From positions 1 to 46,675 of the forward strand of contig JAFWJH010000002.1 of assembly GCA_017511645.1 (NCBI GenBank): a stretch of DNA of 46,675 nt, in the 5' to 3' direction. Both the position numbers and the translations under genes were made by a program. Source of the stretch: Candidatus Saccharimonadota bacterium. GTDB lineage: Bacteria > Patescibacteriota > Saccharimonadia > Saccharimonadales > Saccharimonadaceae. Shown here piece by piece: positions 1 to 6,892 of this stretch (within the stretch, counting starts at the first letter, position 1; each line of letters begins with the position of its first letter). The notes under the pieces are model-generated. The model saw only the letters and a program-made list of their open reading frames with translations. It made no database searches and had not been told where the DNA came from.

Positions 1-7
1 ACCGCAC
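1..7 (-). CDS. Start of a gene leaving the window (5' fragment)
   Basis: Only the first codons are inside the window. On the minus strand an AAGGAG ribosome-binding site (complement 15-20) is followed 7 nt later by GTG (complement 5-7). An alternative in-frame ATG lies at complement 29-31 but has no ribosome-binding site in front. A good promoter and a hairpin lie upstream. The product cannot be identified. Confidence 0.4.
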
Positions 8-34
8 GGGTGGTCTCCTTAGGTCATACATATG

Positions 35-69
35 ATTTTAAGTAGCCTCGCAGTTTAATCTACTTAAAA
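35..69 (-). promoter_or_regulatory. Hairpin in the leader of the left-edge gene
   Basis: A perfect 10-bp inverted repeat with a 14-nt loop lies between the promoter and the ribosome-binding site of the outgoing gene. There is no T run after it, so it is more likely an mRNA-stabilising or regulatory hairpin than a terminator. Confidence 0.5.
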
Positions 70-77
70 CTACCTCT

Positions 78-106
78 ATTTTATCTCACGATATGCATAA
101 TGTCAA
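78..106 (-). promoter_or_regulatory. Sigma70-type promoter reading leftward out of the window
   Basis: On the minus strand TTGACA (complement 101-106) is followed after 17 nt by TAAAAT (complement 78-83). Transcription would start near position 72 and run to the gene at the left edge. The leader carries a 10-bp perfect inverted repeat, TTTTAAGTAG and CTACTTAAAA, within about 35-69. Confidence 0.7.
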
Positions 107-195
107 CACCATTTTTCCACAATTTGTGCAGAACTTCTAAAAATAGTGTTCGGATTATATAAATAAATTAAAACATATTTTTAAGAAAAAGCATA

Positions 196-224
196 TTGAC
201 AAAACTAAAGCGGTATGATATAAT
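196..224 (+). promoter_or_regulatory. Consensus promoter of the KGG protein gene
   Basis: TTGACA (196-201), a 17-nt spacer and TATAAT (219-224) with an extended -10 (TGA before it). It is the best consensus promoter in the window, which suggests strong expression. The predicted start near 231 gives a leader of about 65 nt with AAGGAG at 284-289, six bases before the ATG. Confidence 0.85.
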
Positions 225-295
225 GTAGATATTCACTCGTAAAAGGGTGGTAGTTTATCAATTCATAAGAAACTGGTGGGCAGAAGGAGTTCTGG

Positions 296-499
296 ATGTC
301 TGGAACTAAAGCTGGTGGCATGAAAGCTGCTGCTACTAACAAAGCCAAATACGGCAAAGAGTTTTATGCTCGTATCGGCAAAAAAGGTGGCCAAAATGGT
401 CACACCGGCGGTTTTGCTGCTAACCCTGCTCTAGCTCGCGTAGCTGGCGCTAAGGGTGGTCGTATCTCTCGTCGTGGTCCAGCTAAAAAAGCTGCCTAA
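296..499 (+). CDS. KGG-repeat small basic stress-type protein
   Basis: This 67-residue, very basic, Gly/Ala/Lys-rich protein has two KGG motifs (about residues 30-32 and 53-55) in the pattern of the KGG (GsiB/Con-10-like) stress-protein repeat. Such proteins are soluble, probably disordered, and linked to stress or desiccation in other bacteria; here the function is inferred. The start is fixed by a strong AAGGAG six bases upstream. It is a monocistronic unit: consensus promoter before it and a terminator directly after. The C-terminus (RRGPAKKAA) is histone-tail-like, so nucleic-acid binding is an alternative role. Confidence 0.8.
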   Translation: MSGTKAGGMKAAATNKAKYGKEFYARIGKKGGQNGHTGGFAANPALARVAGAKGGRISRRGPAKKAA

Positions 500-506
500 A
501 TTATAT

Positions 507-540
507 AATCAACCTCTATCTTATAGGGGTTGATTTTTTA
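507..540 (+). terminator. Rho-independent terminator after the KGG gene
   Basis: AATCAACC (507-514) pairs with GGTTGATT (528-535), with an inner CTAT/ATAG stem, followed by a run of T. It overlaps the last codons of the convergent minus-strand gene and may serve both. Confidence 0.85.
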
Positions 541-945
541 GATCAAATTTTCACACCTTGGGCAATGATATCTTCCGTCCGGGGTCTGGTAGCGGGTTAG
601 TCCGCACGCTTTGCACTTTGATTTATTATGCAGCCAATCTCTGTAAGTATCTAGTTCATCCTGAATCAAATCTTCATTTATTTTTATACCGTATCTGTCA
701 GCTAGCTCTTGCGCCTTTTCCCAAGCTGCACTCTCCATTTTAAGCCGCTCCACGTCCATTTTAAAGGTCTTATGTTTTAAGACCGCGTGTGACACCTCGT
801 GTAGAGCCAAAAGCTCTGAAAACGGCTCTGGTGGCCCTAGAATGATGGTTTTTGGCGGCCGAAAGGCAAACTTAGCCCCATCTCTAAACCTAAACTCCGG
901 AAAGTCACCCTTAAGCCGCTCTAAAAACGCCTCGTTCACAGTCAA
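538..945 (-). CDS. HExxH metallopeptidase-like protein with C-terminal zinc ribbon (ImmA/IrrE-like)
   Basis: The 135-residue protein has an HEVSH motif at residues 49-53, typical of zinc metallopeptidases of the ImmA/IrrE or SprT-like kind. The C-terminus has two CxxC pairs (Cys 111, 114, 128, 131), a zinc ribbon. No signal peptide or membrane segment is seen, so it should be cytosolic. The start is uncertain: TTG at 945 or GTG at 939, with a purine-rich site 14-20 nt upstream. It follows the ROK gene by 8 nt and is probably cotranscribed. ImmA-type proteases cleave repressors; no HTH partner is visible here, so a regulatory role is only inference. Confidence 0.6.
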   Translation of the reverse strand: MTVNEAFLERLKGDFPEFRFRDGAKFAFRPPKTIILGPPEPFSELLALHEVSHAVLKHKTFKMDVERLKMESAAWEKAQELADRYGIKINEDLIQDELDTYRDWLHNKSKCKACGLTRYQTPDGRYHCPRCENLI

Positions 946-953
946 ACAGGGAA

Positions 954-1721
954 TTACTCCCTCTCCTTTTGTCTAGCGTAGATATAGCAGCCGTAAATTA
1001 CCGACTCGTTGGGGCGCTTGGGCCGACGATATCTTACCAATGGTATTTTGGGCAAGTATTTACTATACAGCCGAAAAATCTTGCCCATCGGACCACCCAA
1101 AATGATTGTATCGGGATGAATTTTTTTCACTATATCTGGCAACCCAAGGTATACACGCGCTGCTACATCTTCTAAGATTTTCTTACCACGTAGATCTGTT
1201 GCATAATCCACATGGTAAAACTTTTCTAGCGCGCTCGCCGCCGCGATATCCTCCCATTCGGCAGTCCTGCCGTCATATTCATATATTTTATGGCCCGGCT
1301 CAAACTTGTCAGATATCAATTTGCCATTTTCTACCACGCCGCCACCAATACCTGTTGAAAAAGTCAAAAACACCGTCCGTCCAGGCAGTTGATAGCCTTC
1401 ATAAATTGCCGCCAGATTGCCGTCATTTTCAAAATAGATTGAGCATCCGAACAAGGATTCTATAGGGGTAAGAAGATCAATGTCTCCCCAGTCACGATTA
1501 CCAAATTTGACCGTATAATTTTTTTGTACAATGCCCGGCACTGCTACCACGATAGATTTAACTTTGTATTTTTGAAATGGTCGTAGATTTTCAATAACAT
1601 CATTAATGAATACTTTTGTGCCTCGCGCGGTGTGAAACTTCACACGCTTCATCACACGCCCGCGCTCCGAGAACAGCGCAATTAAAGTTTTTGTTGCTCC
1701 AATATCGATAGCCAGATACAT
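954..1721 (-). CDS. ROK-family sugar kinase (glucokinase-like)
   Basis: A 255-residue ROK protein. The N-terminal phosphate-binding loop is DIGATKTLIALF (about residues 5-16), a second nucleotide motif FSTGIGGG lies mid-protein, and the third region DTIILGGPMGKI sits near the C-terminus. ROK enzymes phosphorylate glucose or N-acetylated amino sugars using ATP or polyphosphate; the substrate cannot be set from sequence. It is shorter than typical glucokinases (about 300 aa) and I do not see the CxCGxxGC zinc site of ROK repressors, which favours an enzyme. It is first in a two-gene unit with the HExxH protein. The -10 box is exactly 6 nt from the ATG, so the mRNA is probably leaderless. Confidence 0.75.
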   Translation of the reverse strand: MYLAIDIGATKTLIALFSERGRVMKRVKFHTARGTKVFINDVIENLRPFQKYKVKSIVVAVPGIVQKNYTVKFGNRDWGDIDLLTPIESLFGCSIYFENDGNLAAIYEGYQLPGRTVFLTFSTGIGGGVVENGKLISDKFEPGHKIYEYDGRTAEWEDIAAASALEKFYHVDYATDLRGKKILEDVAARVYLGLPDIVKKIHPDTIILGGPMGKIFRLYSKYLPKIPLVRYRRPKRPNESVIYGCYIYARQKERE

Positions 1722-1727
1722 ATCTTG

Positions 1728-1733
1728 ATTATA
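1728..1733 (-). promoter_or_regulatory. Extended -10 of the ROK gene (leaderless)
   Basis: TGATATAAT on the minus strand ends six bases before the ATG at 1721. The expected transcription start coincides with the A of the start codon. Confidence 0.65.
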
Positions 1734-1747
1734 TCATGCATTTTTGA

Positions 1748-1837
1748 TATAATTACAATAGTTTAGGCTCATTCATAAATGTCGCCACAACTCCAAGCGA
1801 CTTTTTTGAATGGGCCTAAGGAAGGAAAATATTAAAT
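1748..1837 (+). promoter_or_regulatory. rpsA promoter and structured 5' leader (possible attenuator)
   Basis: An extended -10 (TGATATAAT, box 1748-1753) puts the start near 1760. The leader holds a 13-bp stem with one G-U pair: 1763-1775 with 1807-1819. Inside it, GTCGC and GCGAC form a smaller hairpin directly followed by six T. The 3' arm of the long stem runs into the Shine-Dalgarno AAGGAAGGA (1818-1826). The small hairpin plus T run resembles a terminator, and the long stem could mask the ribosome-binding site. Autoregulation by S1, known in E. coli, is a reasonable inference. Confidence 0.6.
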
Positions 1838-2905
1838 ATGGCAAATGCCAAAAAAATCACAATGGACGAGCTTCTGAACGCTAACGAAGATTCGTTCAAA
1901 AAAGTTATCGCAGGGGACACCATCAAGGGAACTGTCCTCTCAGTCAAAAAACACGAAATACTAATCGATCTCGGTTCGCAAGGTGTGGGCTTGGTCCCAC
2001 GCAGGGAAGCGTCTTTTGCGCGCAACTTGAGCGTTGGTGACGAAGTTACTGCTTCTGTCATTGAAGCCGAGATGAAAGATGGCTATGTATTACTTAGCCT
2101 TCGCAAGGCCGTTAAGGATAAGGGCTGGGACGAAATTCAAACCAAGCTCGACAACGCCGAGACGGTAGAAATTGTGCCATTTGATGCTAATCGCGGCGGT
2201 CTTTTGGTGGAATACGAAGGTATTCGCGGCTTCTTGCCAGTATCTCAACTTTCGGCAGAGCACTATCCACGCGTAGGGTCGGCCGACAAAGACGAGATCT
2301 TGCAGCGCCTTAATTCATTGGTTGGCAAGTCTATCAAAGTTCGCATTCTCGATGCCAATAAAAAAGAAAATAAGCTCATCTTTTCCGAGAAGGAAGCTAT
2401 CCGTGACGGCCTCGCGGCTCGCTTTGCTGAGCTTAAGGTTGGTGACGTCGTCAAGGGTATAGTTACTGGTGTAGTAGATTTTGGTGTATTTGTTAATGTT
2501 GATGGCATCGAAGGGCTGGTTCACATTTCCGAGATTTCTTGGGAGCGTGTCAACAATCCTTCGGATTACGTCAAGGTTGGCGATACTATCGAGGCCAAGA
2601 TCATTGCTATCGACAAAGAACGTCTCTCGCTTTCGATGAAACAGCTTGTGGAAGATCCATGGATCTCCGAAGTCGAAGGTCTCAAAAAAGGCTCAAAGGT
2701 AGAGGGTACAATTACTCGTATTACTCCATTTGGCGCTTTTGTGCAGATTTCACCAGCTGTTGAAGCCCTAGTTCACGTATCTGAACTCGGCGAAGGTTCT
2801 GATGTCGACCCAGAAAAGATCTTTACTCTAAATGAGCGCAAAGATTTTAAGGTACTAGATATCGATAAAGAAGGTCGCAAGATTTCTCTTTCTATCGCCA
2901 AGTAA
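1838..2905 (+). CDS. rpsA: 30S ribosomal protein S1
   Basis: 355 residues with four S1/OB-fold repeats, roughly residues 23-91, 106-173, 190-259 and 275-353. Repeats 3 and 4 carry the classic GxVxxxxxFGxFVxxxxxxGLVHxSE pattern. S1 binds mRNA on the small subunit and helps initiation. Four repeats is the short form found in many Gram-positive and CPR bacteria (E. coli has six). It is monocistronic, with its own promoter, folded leader and strong terminator. The start is fixed by AAGGAAGG upstream. Codon use is highly biased, as expected for a ribosomal protein. Confidence 0.95.
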   Translation: MANAKKITMDELLNANEDSFKKVIAGDTIKGTVLSVKKHEILIDLGSQGVGLVPRREASFARNLSVGDEVTASVIEAEMKDGYVLLSLRKAVKDKGWDEIQTKLDNAETVEIVPFDANRGGLLVEYEGIRGFLPVSQLSAEHYPRVGSADKDEILQRLNSLVGKSIKVRILDANKKENKLIFSEKEAIRDGLAARFAELKVGDVVKGIVTGVVDFGVFVNVDGIEGLVHISEISWERVNNPSDYVKVGDTIEAKIIAIDKERLSLSMKQLVEDPWISEVEGLKKGSKVEGTITRITPFGAFVQISPAVEALVHVSELGEGSDVDPEKIFTLNERKDFKVLDIDKEGRKISLSIAK

Positions 2906-2913
2906 CAGCGCAT

Positions 2914-2942
2914 AAAAGACAGGCCCAGCGCCTGTCTTTTTG
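2914..2942 (+). terminator. Rho-independent terminator after rpsA
   Basis: AAAAGACAGGC (2914-2924) pairs with GCCTGTCTTTT (2930-2940), a 5-nt loop, and a T tract. It works in both directions by composition. Confidence 0.92.
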
Positions 2943-2965
2943 TTTATGTAAAACCCGTTTTGTGG

Positions 2966-2984
2966 TATAATTAGCGTAAGGAGA
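2966..2984 (+). promoter_or_regulatory. Promoter and ribosome-binding site of the acyl ligase gene
   Basis: Extended -10 TGGTATAAT (box 2966-2971) is followed by a very short leader with TAAGGAGA (2977-2984). This decides for the GTG start at 2989. Confidence 0.7.
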
Positions 2985-2988
2985 TTTT

Positions 2989-4707
2989 GTGAAAAAAAGT
3001 AAAAAAGAATACAAGGAACGCCCTTGGTTGAAATTTTATGACGAAGAAGGCATTCCGGGCAATATTGAATATCCAGACTGTTCTATGGTGGATATGATTC
3101 TACAATCGGCCGAAAAATGGCCAGACAACACCGCTTATACCTACTATGGCCACAAGGTCACTTACAAAAATTTTGTCAAAAAGATTGAGAAAGCTGCTCG
3201 TGCTCTCAAGAATTACGGCGTTAAAGAAGGCGACCGCGTCACAATTTGTATGCCAAACACGCCAGAGGGGATCACGATGGTTTACGCCGTCAATATGGTT
3301 GGCGCTATTTGCAATATGGTCCACCCCCTTTCATCTGAAAAAGAATTGGAGTACTATATCAAGGTCGCAGAGTCTAAATACATTCTCGTAATTGATGCAG
3401 TTTTTGATAAAATCTACAAACTTCGTGATACCGCCCAACTCGAACGCATCATTGTGGTACGCCCGTCAGACGGTCTTGGCTTCCTTAAAAAGAAGCTCTA
3501 TAATACACTTCACATCAAAAAAGTTCGTCTTCCATCCAACGACAATCGCGTAGTGTTGTGGGAGGATTTTATTGCGAACTCTTACTTCTATCAAGGAAAT
3601 TACCACGAAGAGCGCGGTGGAGCTGACCCAGCAGTTATTATGTATTCTGGCGGCACTACGGGAGCGCCAAAAGCTGTTATGTTGTCAAACCTCAACATCA
3701 ACGCTGAGTCGTTATGTGACGCATCGGTAATTCGTCAAATTGTGCCAGGTGCTACAGTGTTATCTATTTTACCGCTATTCCATTGTTTTGGTCTAGGTGT
3801 CTGCATCCATACTCCACTTTGTAAAGGTATGGGTTGCATCTTAATCCCGGCCTTTTCACACAAACAGTTTGCTGAGATTATCCGAAAAAATGAACCTAAC
3901 TTCATTGTCGGCGTACCAACTCTTTTTGAGGCTTTGATTAATACCAAGCTAAAAACTGATGATCTTAAATCTGTCACTGCTGTAATTTGTGGTGGCGACG
4001 CCTTAAATCAGACTCTGCGCGATAAAATTAATAATTACCTTAAAGTTCATGGCTCTGATGCCAAGATTCGCGTCGGCTATGGCCTGACAGAGGGGTCTGG
4101 CGCAGTTTGTCTTTCTCCTGAGAACTCTTTCAAAGACGGCATTATCGGTGCCCCAATGCCTAGTACTGATCTCAAGATCGTCAAAAACGACACCTTTGAT
4201 CAGCTACCAGTTGGCGCAGAGGGCGAAATTTGTATTTCTGGTCCTTTGGTGATGATGGGGTACCTCGGTGATGACGCCGAGACCGCTCAAGCACTTCGCG
4301 TGCATCCAGATGGTAAACTCTGGCTACATACTGGCGACATTGGTTATCTTGGCGAAGACGGGTTTATCTACTTTGCCCAACGCCTCAAACGTATGATTAT
4401 CTCCTCTGGTTACAACATTTATCCTACTCACCTCGAATCTATTATTAATTCTCATGAGGGCGTACTCACGTCTACCGTTATTGGTATTGATCATCACTAC
4501 AAAGGCCAGGTACCAAAGGCTTTCATCGTATTAAAGCCTGGCTACAAAGCAGGGAAGAAAATCGAACGCGAAATTCGCTCCCTTCTTGAACGCAACGTTC
4601 CAATCTACGCCTTGCCAGTGGCTTACGAGTTTCGTGATAAATTACCACAAACTCTTGTAGGCAAAGTCGCCTTCAAAAAACTCGAAGAAGAAGAAAAGCA
4701 AAAATAG
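2989..4707 (+). CDS. AMP-forming acyl-CoA synthetase / fatty-acid ligase family protein
   Basis: A 572-residue member of the ANL (AMP-binding) superfamily. Visible motifs: the phosphate loop YSGGTTGAPK (about 219), GYGLTEGSG for adenylate binding, LHTGD (about 446), the RLKRMIISSGYNIYP hinge, and the C-terminal catalytic lysine in LVGKVAFKK (about 559). The family activates carboxylic acids as acyl-AMP and usually passes them to CoA. The general form suits medium- or long-chain fatty acids, but the acceptor cannot be read from sequence. CPR bacteria usually lack fatty-acid synthesis, so a role in using host-derived fatty acids is plausible inference. It starts with GTG and is monocistronic, with no other lipid gene nearby. 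Confidence 0.82.
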   Translation: MKKSKKEYKERPWLKFYDEEGIPGNIEYPDCSMVDMILQSAEKWPDNTAYTYYGHKVTYKNFVKKIEKAARALKNYGVKEGDRVTICMPNTPEGITMVYAVNMVGAICNMVHPLSSEKELEYYIKVAESKYILVIDAVFDKIYKLRDTAQLERIIVVRPSDGLGFLKKKLYNTLHIKKVRLPSNDNRVVLWEDFIANSYFYQGNYHEERGGADPAVIMYSGGTTGAPKAVMLSNLNINAESLCDASVIRQIVPGATVLSILPLFHCFGLGVCIHTPLCKGMGCILIPAFSHKQFAEIIRKNEPNFIVGVPTLFEALINTKLKTDDLKSVTAVICGGDALNQTLRDKINNYLKVHGSDAKIRVGYGLTEGSGAVCLSPENSFKDGIIGAPMPSTDLKIVKNDTFDQLPVGAEGEICISGPLVMMGYLGDDAETAQALRVHPDGKLWLHTGDIGYLGEDGFIYFAQRLKRMIISSGYNIYPTHLESIINSHEGVLTSTVIGIDHHYKGQVPKAFIVLKPGYKAGKKIEREIRSLLERNVPIYALPVAYEFRDKLPQTLVGKVAFKKLEEEEKQK

Positions 4708-4708
4708 T

Positions 4709-5635
4709 TTATTTATAATAATTTAGCCTTACTCGTATTTTCAATTTTAAAGGTTTTTGTCGTAAGAAACGATTTCGTCGCCAGTTTGGAAAATACCTTC
4801 GCAACATCTCACGTGAACGTTCAAAACCGGGTTTTCCTTCTGAAAACTTGCCAAAATCTTTTGCCGAATCTATCAAGAGATTCCAAATAAAAAACCACTC
4901 TAATTCATCATGATATTCTTTGTCGGCTTTTGCATTGACAAATCTTTGGTATAGCCCCTCTAGTGCTGGAAAAATATCAAAAATGTGCGGATTAAAATCT
5001 TTTTTGTGTAGTACTGATTCGGGGTTTTCGCAGTAGTAATAGAGAGGCTCATTTATACTAGCAAAGTTATCAGTATAAAGAATTAGAGAAGACATTAATT
5101 CCATGTCTTCATGAATTATTCCCTCACGAAACTTAAAATTGTGATCTAGCCACCACTGCCGGCGAATCAGTACTTGCCATGGTCCCATACCATAGCGCAC
5201 AAACCTGCTTTTGCAGTCTGAACTATTCGGATCTATCGCTGAAAGATCTGAGGTGAGACCATTGCTAGCAACCCTTCTAGCTCGCATCATTACTAAATCG
5301 GCTGACGTTTTGTCTGCTTTTGCTAACAATTTGGATATTGCATCTTTGCTAATATAATCATCTGCATCCACAAACCAAAGATACTCGCCTTTAGCAACCT
5401 CGGCTCCCAGATTTCGCGCGGCGCTCGCCCCGCGCGTGTTACTTCGTAACACGCGCACTAATTTTAAATGCTTTTCCCGATAACTTTCGATTATTTCTAA
5501 AGTTTTATCTGTCGAACCATCCTCTACCAACAAAATCTCACCCTTAATTTTTCCAAGCGATTTTATTACCGAATCTAAACATCGACTTAGATATTTTTCT
5601 GCATTGTGTACTGGTATAATTACTGAAATAACCAT
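4709..5635 (-). CDS. Family 2 glycosyltransferase
   Basis: A GT-A fold glycosyltransferase of about 308 residues. The N-terminus VISVIIPVHNAEKYLSRCLDS, EDGSTDKT and WFVDADDY (the DxD metal and nucleotide-sugar site) are diagnostic. The C-terminal third is variable and likely binds the acceptor. No membrane segments are seen. The family builds polysaccharides or decorates lipids; donor and acceptor are unknown. An in-frame ATG exists at 5650, but the -10 box lies between it and the ATG at 5635, so the start at 5635 is correct and the mRNA leaderless. It is divergent from the export protein gene, and the two -10 boxes are only 5 bp apart. Confidence 0.85.
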   Translation of the reverse strand: MVISVIIPVHNAEKYLSRCLDSVIKSLGKIKGEILLVEDGSTDKTLEIIESYREKHLKLVRVLRSNTRGASAARNLGAEVAKGEYLWFVDADDYISKDAISKLLAKADKTSADLVMMRARRVASNGLTSDLSAIDPNSSDCKSRFVRYGMGPWQVLIRRQWWLDHNFKFREGIIHEDMELMSSLILYTDNFASINEPLYYYCENPESVLHKKDFNPHIFDIFPALEGLYQRFVNAKADKEYHDELEWFFIWNLLIDSAKDFGKFSEGKPGFERSREMLRRYFPNWRRNRFLRQKPLKLKIRVRLNYYK

Positions 5636-5641
5636 GTTTTT

Positions 5642-5647
5642 ATTATA
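5642..5647 (-). promoter_or_regulatory. -10 box of the glycosyltransferase gene (leaderless)
   Basis: TATAAT on the minus strand, six bases before the ATG at 5635. The upstream in-frame ATG at 5650 lies before the box and could not be in the transcript. Confidence 0.65.
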
Positions 5648-5652
5648 CATGA

Positions 5653-5658
5653 TATAAT
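5653..5658 (+). promoter_or_regulatory. Extended -10 of the export protein gene (leaderless)
   Basis: TGATATAAT with the box at 5653-5658, six bases before ATG 5665. It lies almost back to back with the divergent glycosyltransferase -10. Confidence 0.65.
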
Positions 5659-5664
5659 ATGGAT

Positions 5665-6153
5665 ATGCTTTGGAAGATTCTCATTGTTTTTATTATTTCG
5701 ATGATACCGTTAATTGAACTGCGTGGCGCTATCCCGGTAGCCATCGGCATGGATCTCGGCTTGCCAGAATGGCTAGTATTAATTATCGCAATTATTGGCA
5801 ATATGGTCCCGATTCCATTCATCTATTTCTTTGCGCGTAAGTTTTTGGAGTGGGGGGCCAAAAGGAAATGGAAACCACTTAAACAATTTTGTAATTTCTG
5901 TCTTAAAAAAGGCGAAAAAGCCGGCAACAAACTACTCAAAAAAGCAGGGAATTACGGCACCTATTTCGCACTATTTCTCTTCGTGGCGATTCCAATTCCA
6001 GGTACTGGCGCCTGGACCGGCACATTGGCTGCCAGTATTCTCAATTTGGACTTTAAAAAAACCACGCTCGCAATTATCACTGGAGTATTAGTGGCAGGGC
6101 TCATCATGCTTGCTGTTTCACTAGGCTTTTTCAAAGTCATTTTCGGCGGCTAA
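5665..6153 (+). CDS. Small multidrug-export-type membrane protein (COG2426-like)
   Basis: A hydrophobic protein of about 162 residues. The pattern is an N-terminal helix followed by PLIELRGAIPVAIG, a second helix with GNMVPIPFIYFFARK, a basic cytoplasmic loop (about residues 70-100), then two further helices with FVAIPIPGTGAWTG. The ELRGAIP and PxPGTG motifs match the COG2426 small multidrug export family, distantly related to DedA. Transport activity is not well proven for the family. The start at 5665 is chosen because the -10 box ends six bases upstream; the ATG at 5659 would overlap the promoter. Confidence 0.75.
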   Translation: MLWKILIVFIISMIPLIELRGAIPVAIGMDLGLPEWLVLIIAIIGNMVPIPFIYFFARKFLEWGAKRKWKPLKQFCNFCLKKGEKAGNKLLKKAGNYGTYFALFLFVAIPIPGTGAWTGTLAASILNLDFKKTTLAIITGVLVAGLIMLAVSLGFFKVIFGG

Positions 6154-6162
6154 TTTTATTGT

Positions 6163-6190
6163 TATAATCTAATTAATAACATAAGGATTT
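6163..6190 (+). promoter_or_regulatory. Promoter and weak ribosome-binding site of the frameshifted membrane-protein gene
   Basis: Extended -10 TGTTATAAT (box 6163-6168), start near 6175, and TAAGGAT just upstream of ATG 6196. Confidence 0.6.
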
Positions 6191-6195
6191 TAGCA

Positions 6196-6677
6196 ATGCC
6201 AAAGAAGACTTCTAAATCTAAAAAAGCCACAAAAAAGTAGAGTCATGTTCTAAGTTTTGTCAACCAAGCACTTGGCTTATCACTATCTTAGCGATAGCTT
6301 TTGTAGTTGTTGCCTGTATTGCGGCTCATGCTGCCAGAATCTCAAAGCCCACGGCTCTAGATTTAGCCAAACTCGAGACTTTTGACCATATTTCCGATAG
6401 TTATATTAAGGATATGGAATTTACGGTGGCGGATCAGCCAACCATGAAAAATATTACTGGCTACGGTATTTCAGATGAAGATGGAGCATTCTACATTACT
6501 TTTGATTTTGTGCCGTATAGTGTAGAAGACAATAATCGTGTACCGGAGTCGGAGCCGCGTCACGCAATTATTTATTTTTGGAAAGATGCCGAACGAGACG
6601 CATACGGCCATGCTTTCAGCTACCACGATGATGCCGACTATCATCCAGATGGTGTATATGTAGATCTGAGAAAATAA
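6196..6677 (+). CDS. Membrane-anchored or lipoprotein-like protein encoded across a -1 frameshift
   Basis: Frame 1 starts at ATG 6196 with a Lys-rich 14-residue peptide (MPKKTSKSKKATKK) and meets TAG at 6238-6240. The codons just before the stop form A_AAA_AAG (6231-6237), the classic slippery heptamer in the correct phase. A -1 slip continues from GTA at 6237 through a hydrophobic segment (STWLITILAIAFVVVAC) and a soluble domain to TAA at 6677. The second frame has no start codon before an internal ATG at 6414, so the membrane segment is only made after frameshifting. VVAC could be a lipobox. The C-terminal domain (about 130 residues, acidic) is not recognised. A one-base sequencing error in the A tract would give the same picture. 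Confidence 0.6.
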
Positions 6678-6690
6678 CTTTTGAATCTAA

Positions 6691-6728
6691 CAAAATAGGC
6701 GCACAAGGGGGGTTGTGCGCCTATTTTG
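6691..6728. terminator. Bidirectional terminator between the membrane-protein gene and tRNA-Asn
   Basis: A 16-bp perfect stem (6691-6706 with 6713-6728) and a six-G loop, with A-rich and T-rich ends. It terminates the plus-strand gene and also sits directly at the 3' end of the minus-strand tRNA, overlapping the encoded CCA by two bases. Confidence 0.9.
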
Positions 6729-6801
6729 GCTCCCGGGACTGGACTCGAACCAGCAACCTCGAAGTTAACAGCTTCTTGCTCCACCATTGAGCTACCCGGG
6801 A
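6727..6801 (-). tRNA. tRNA-Asn (anticodon GTT), CCA encoded
   Basis: On the minus strand the acceptor stem TCCCGGG pairs with CCCGGGA. The D arm contains TAGCTCAATGG, the anticodon loop is CTGTTAA (anticodon GTT), and the T arm contains the canonical GGTTCGAGTCC. A discriminator G is followed by an encoded CCA (6727-6729). The anticodon stem has four clear pairs and one A-G mismatch. The terminator begins immediately at the CCA. Confidence 0.93.
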
Positions 6802-6892
6802 CTGCCTTACCATTATAGCATATTTTCGCGTTTTGTGGTAAAATTAAGGGAGTTTATATATTTTTTGTACTAAGAAAACAGAAAGGAGAGTT

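Noticed and set aside
21-31. Third copy of AGGTCATACAT at the window start
   Set aside because: It lies antisense in the leader of the outgoing minus-strand gene, so it is unlikely to share the function of the two copies at 25.6 kb.
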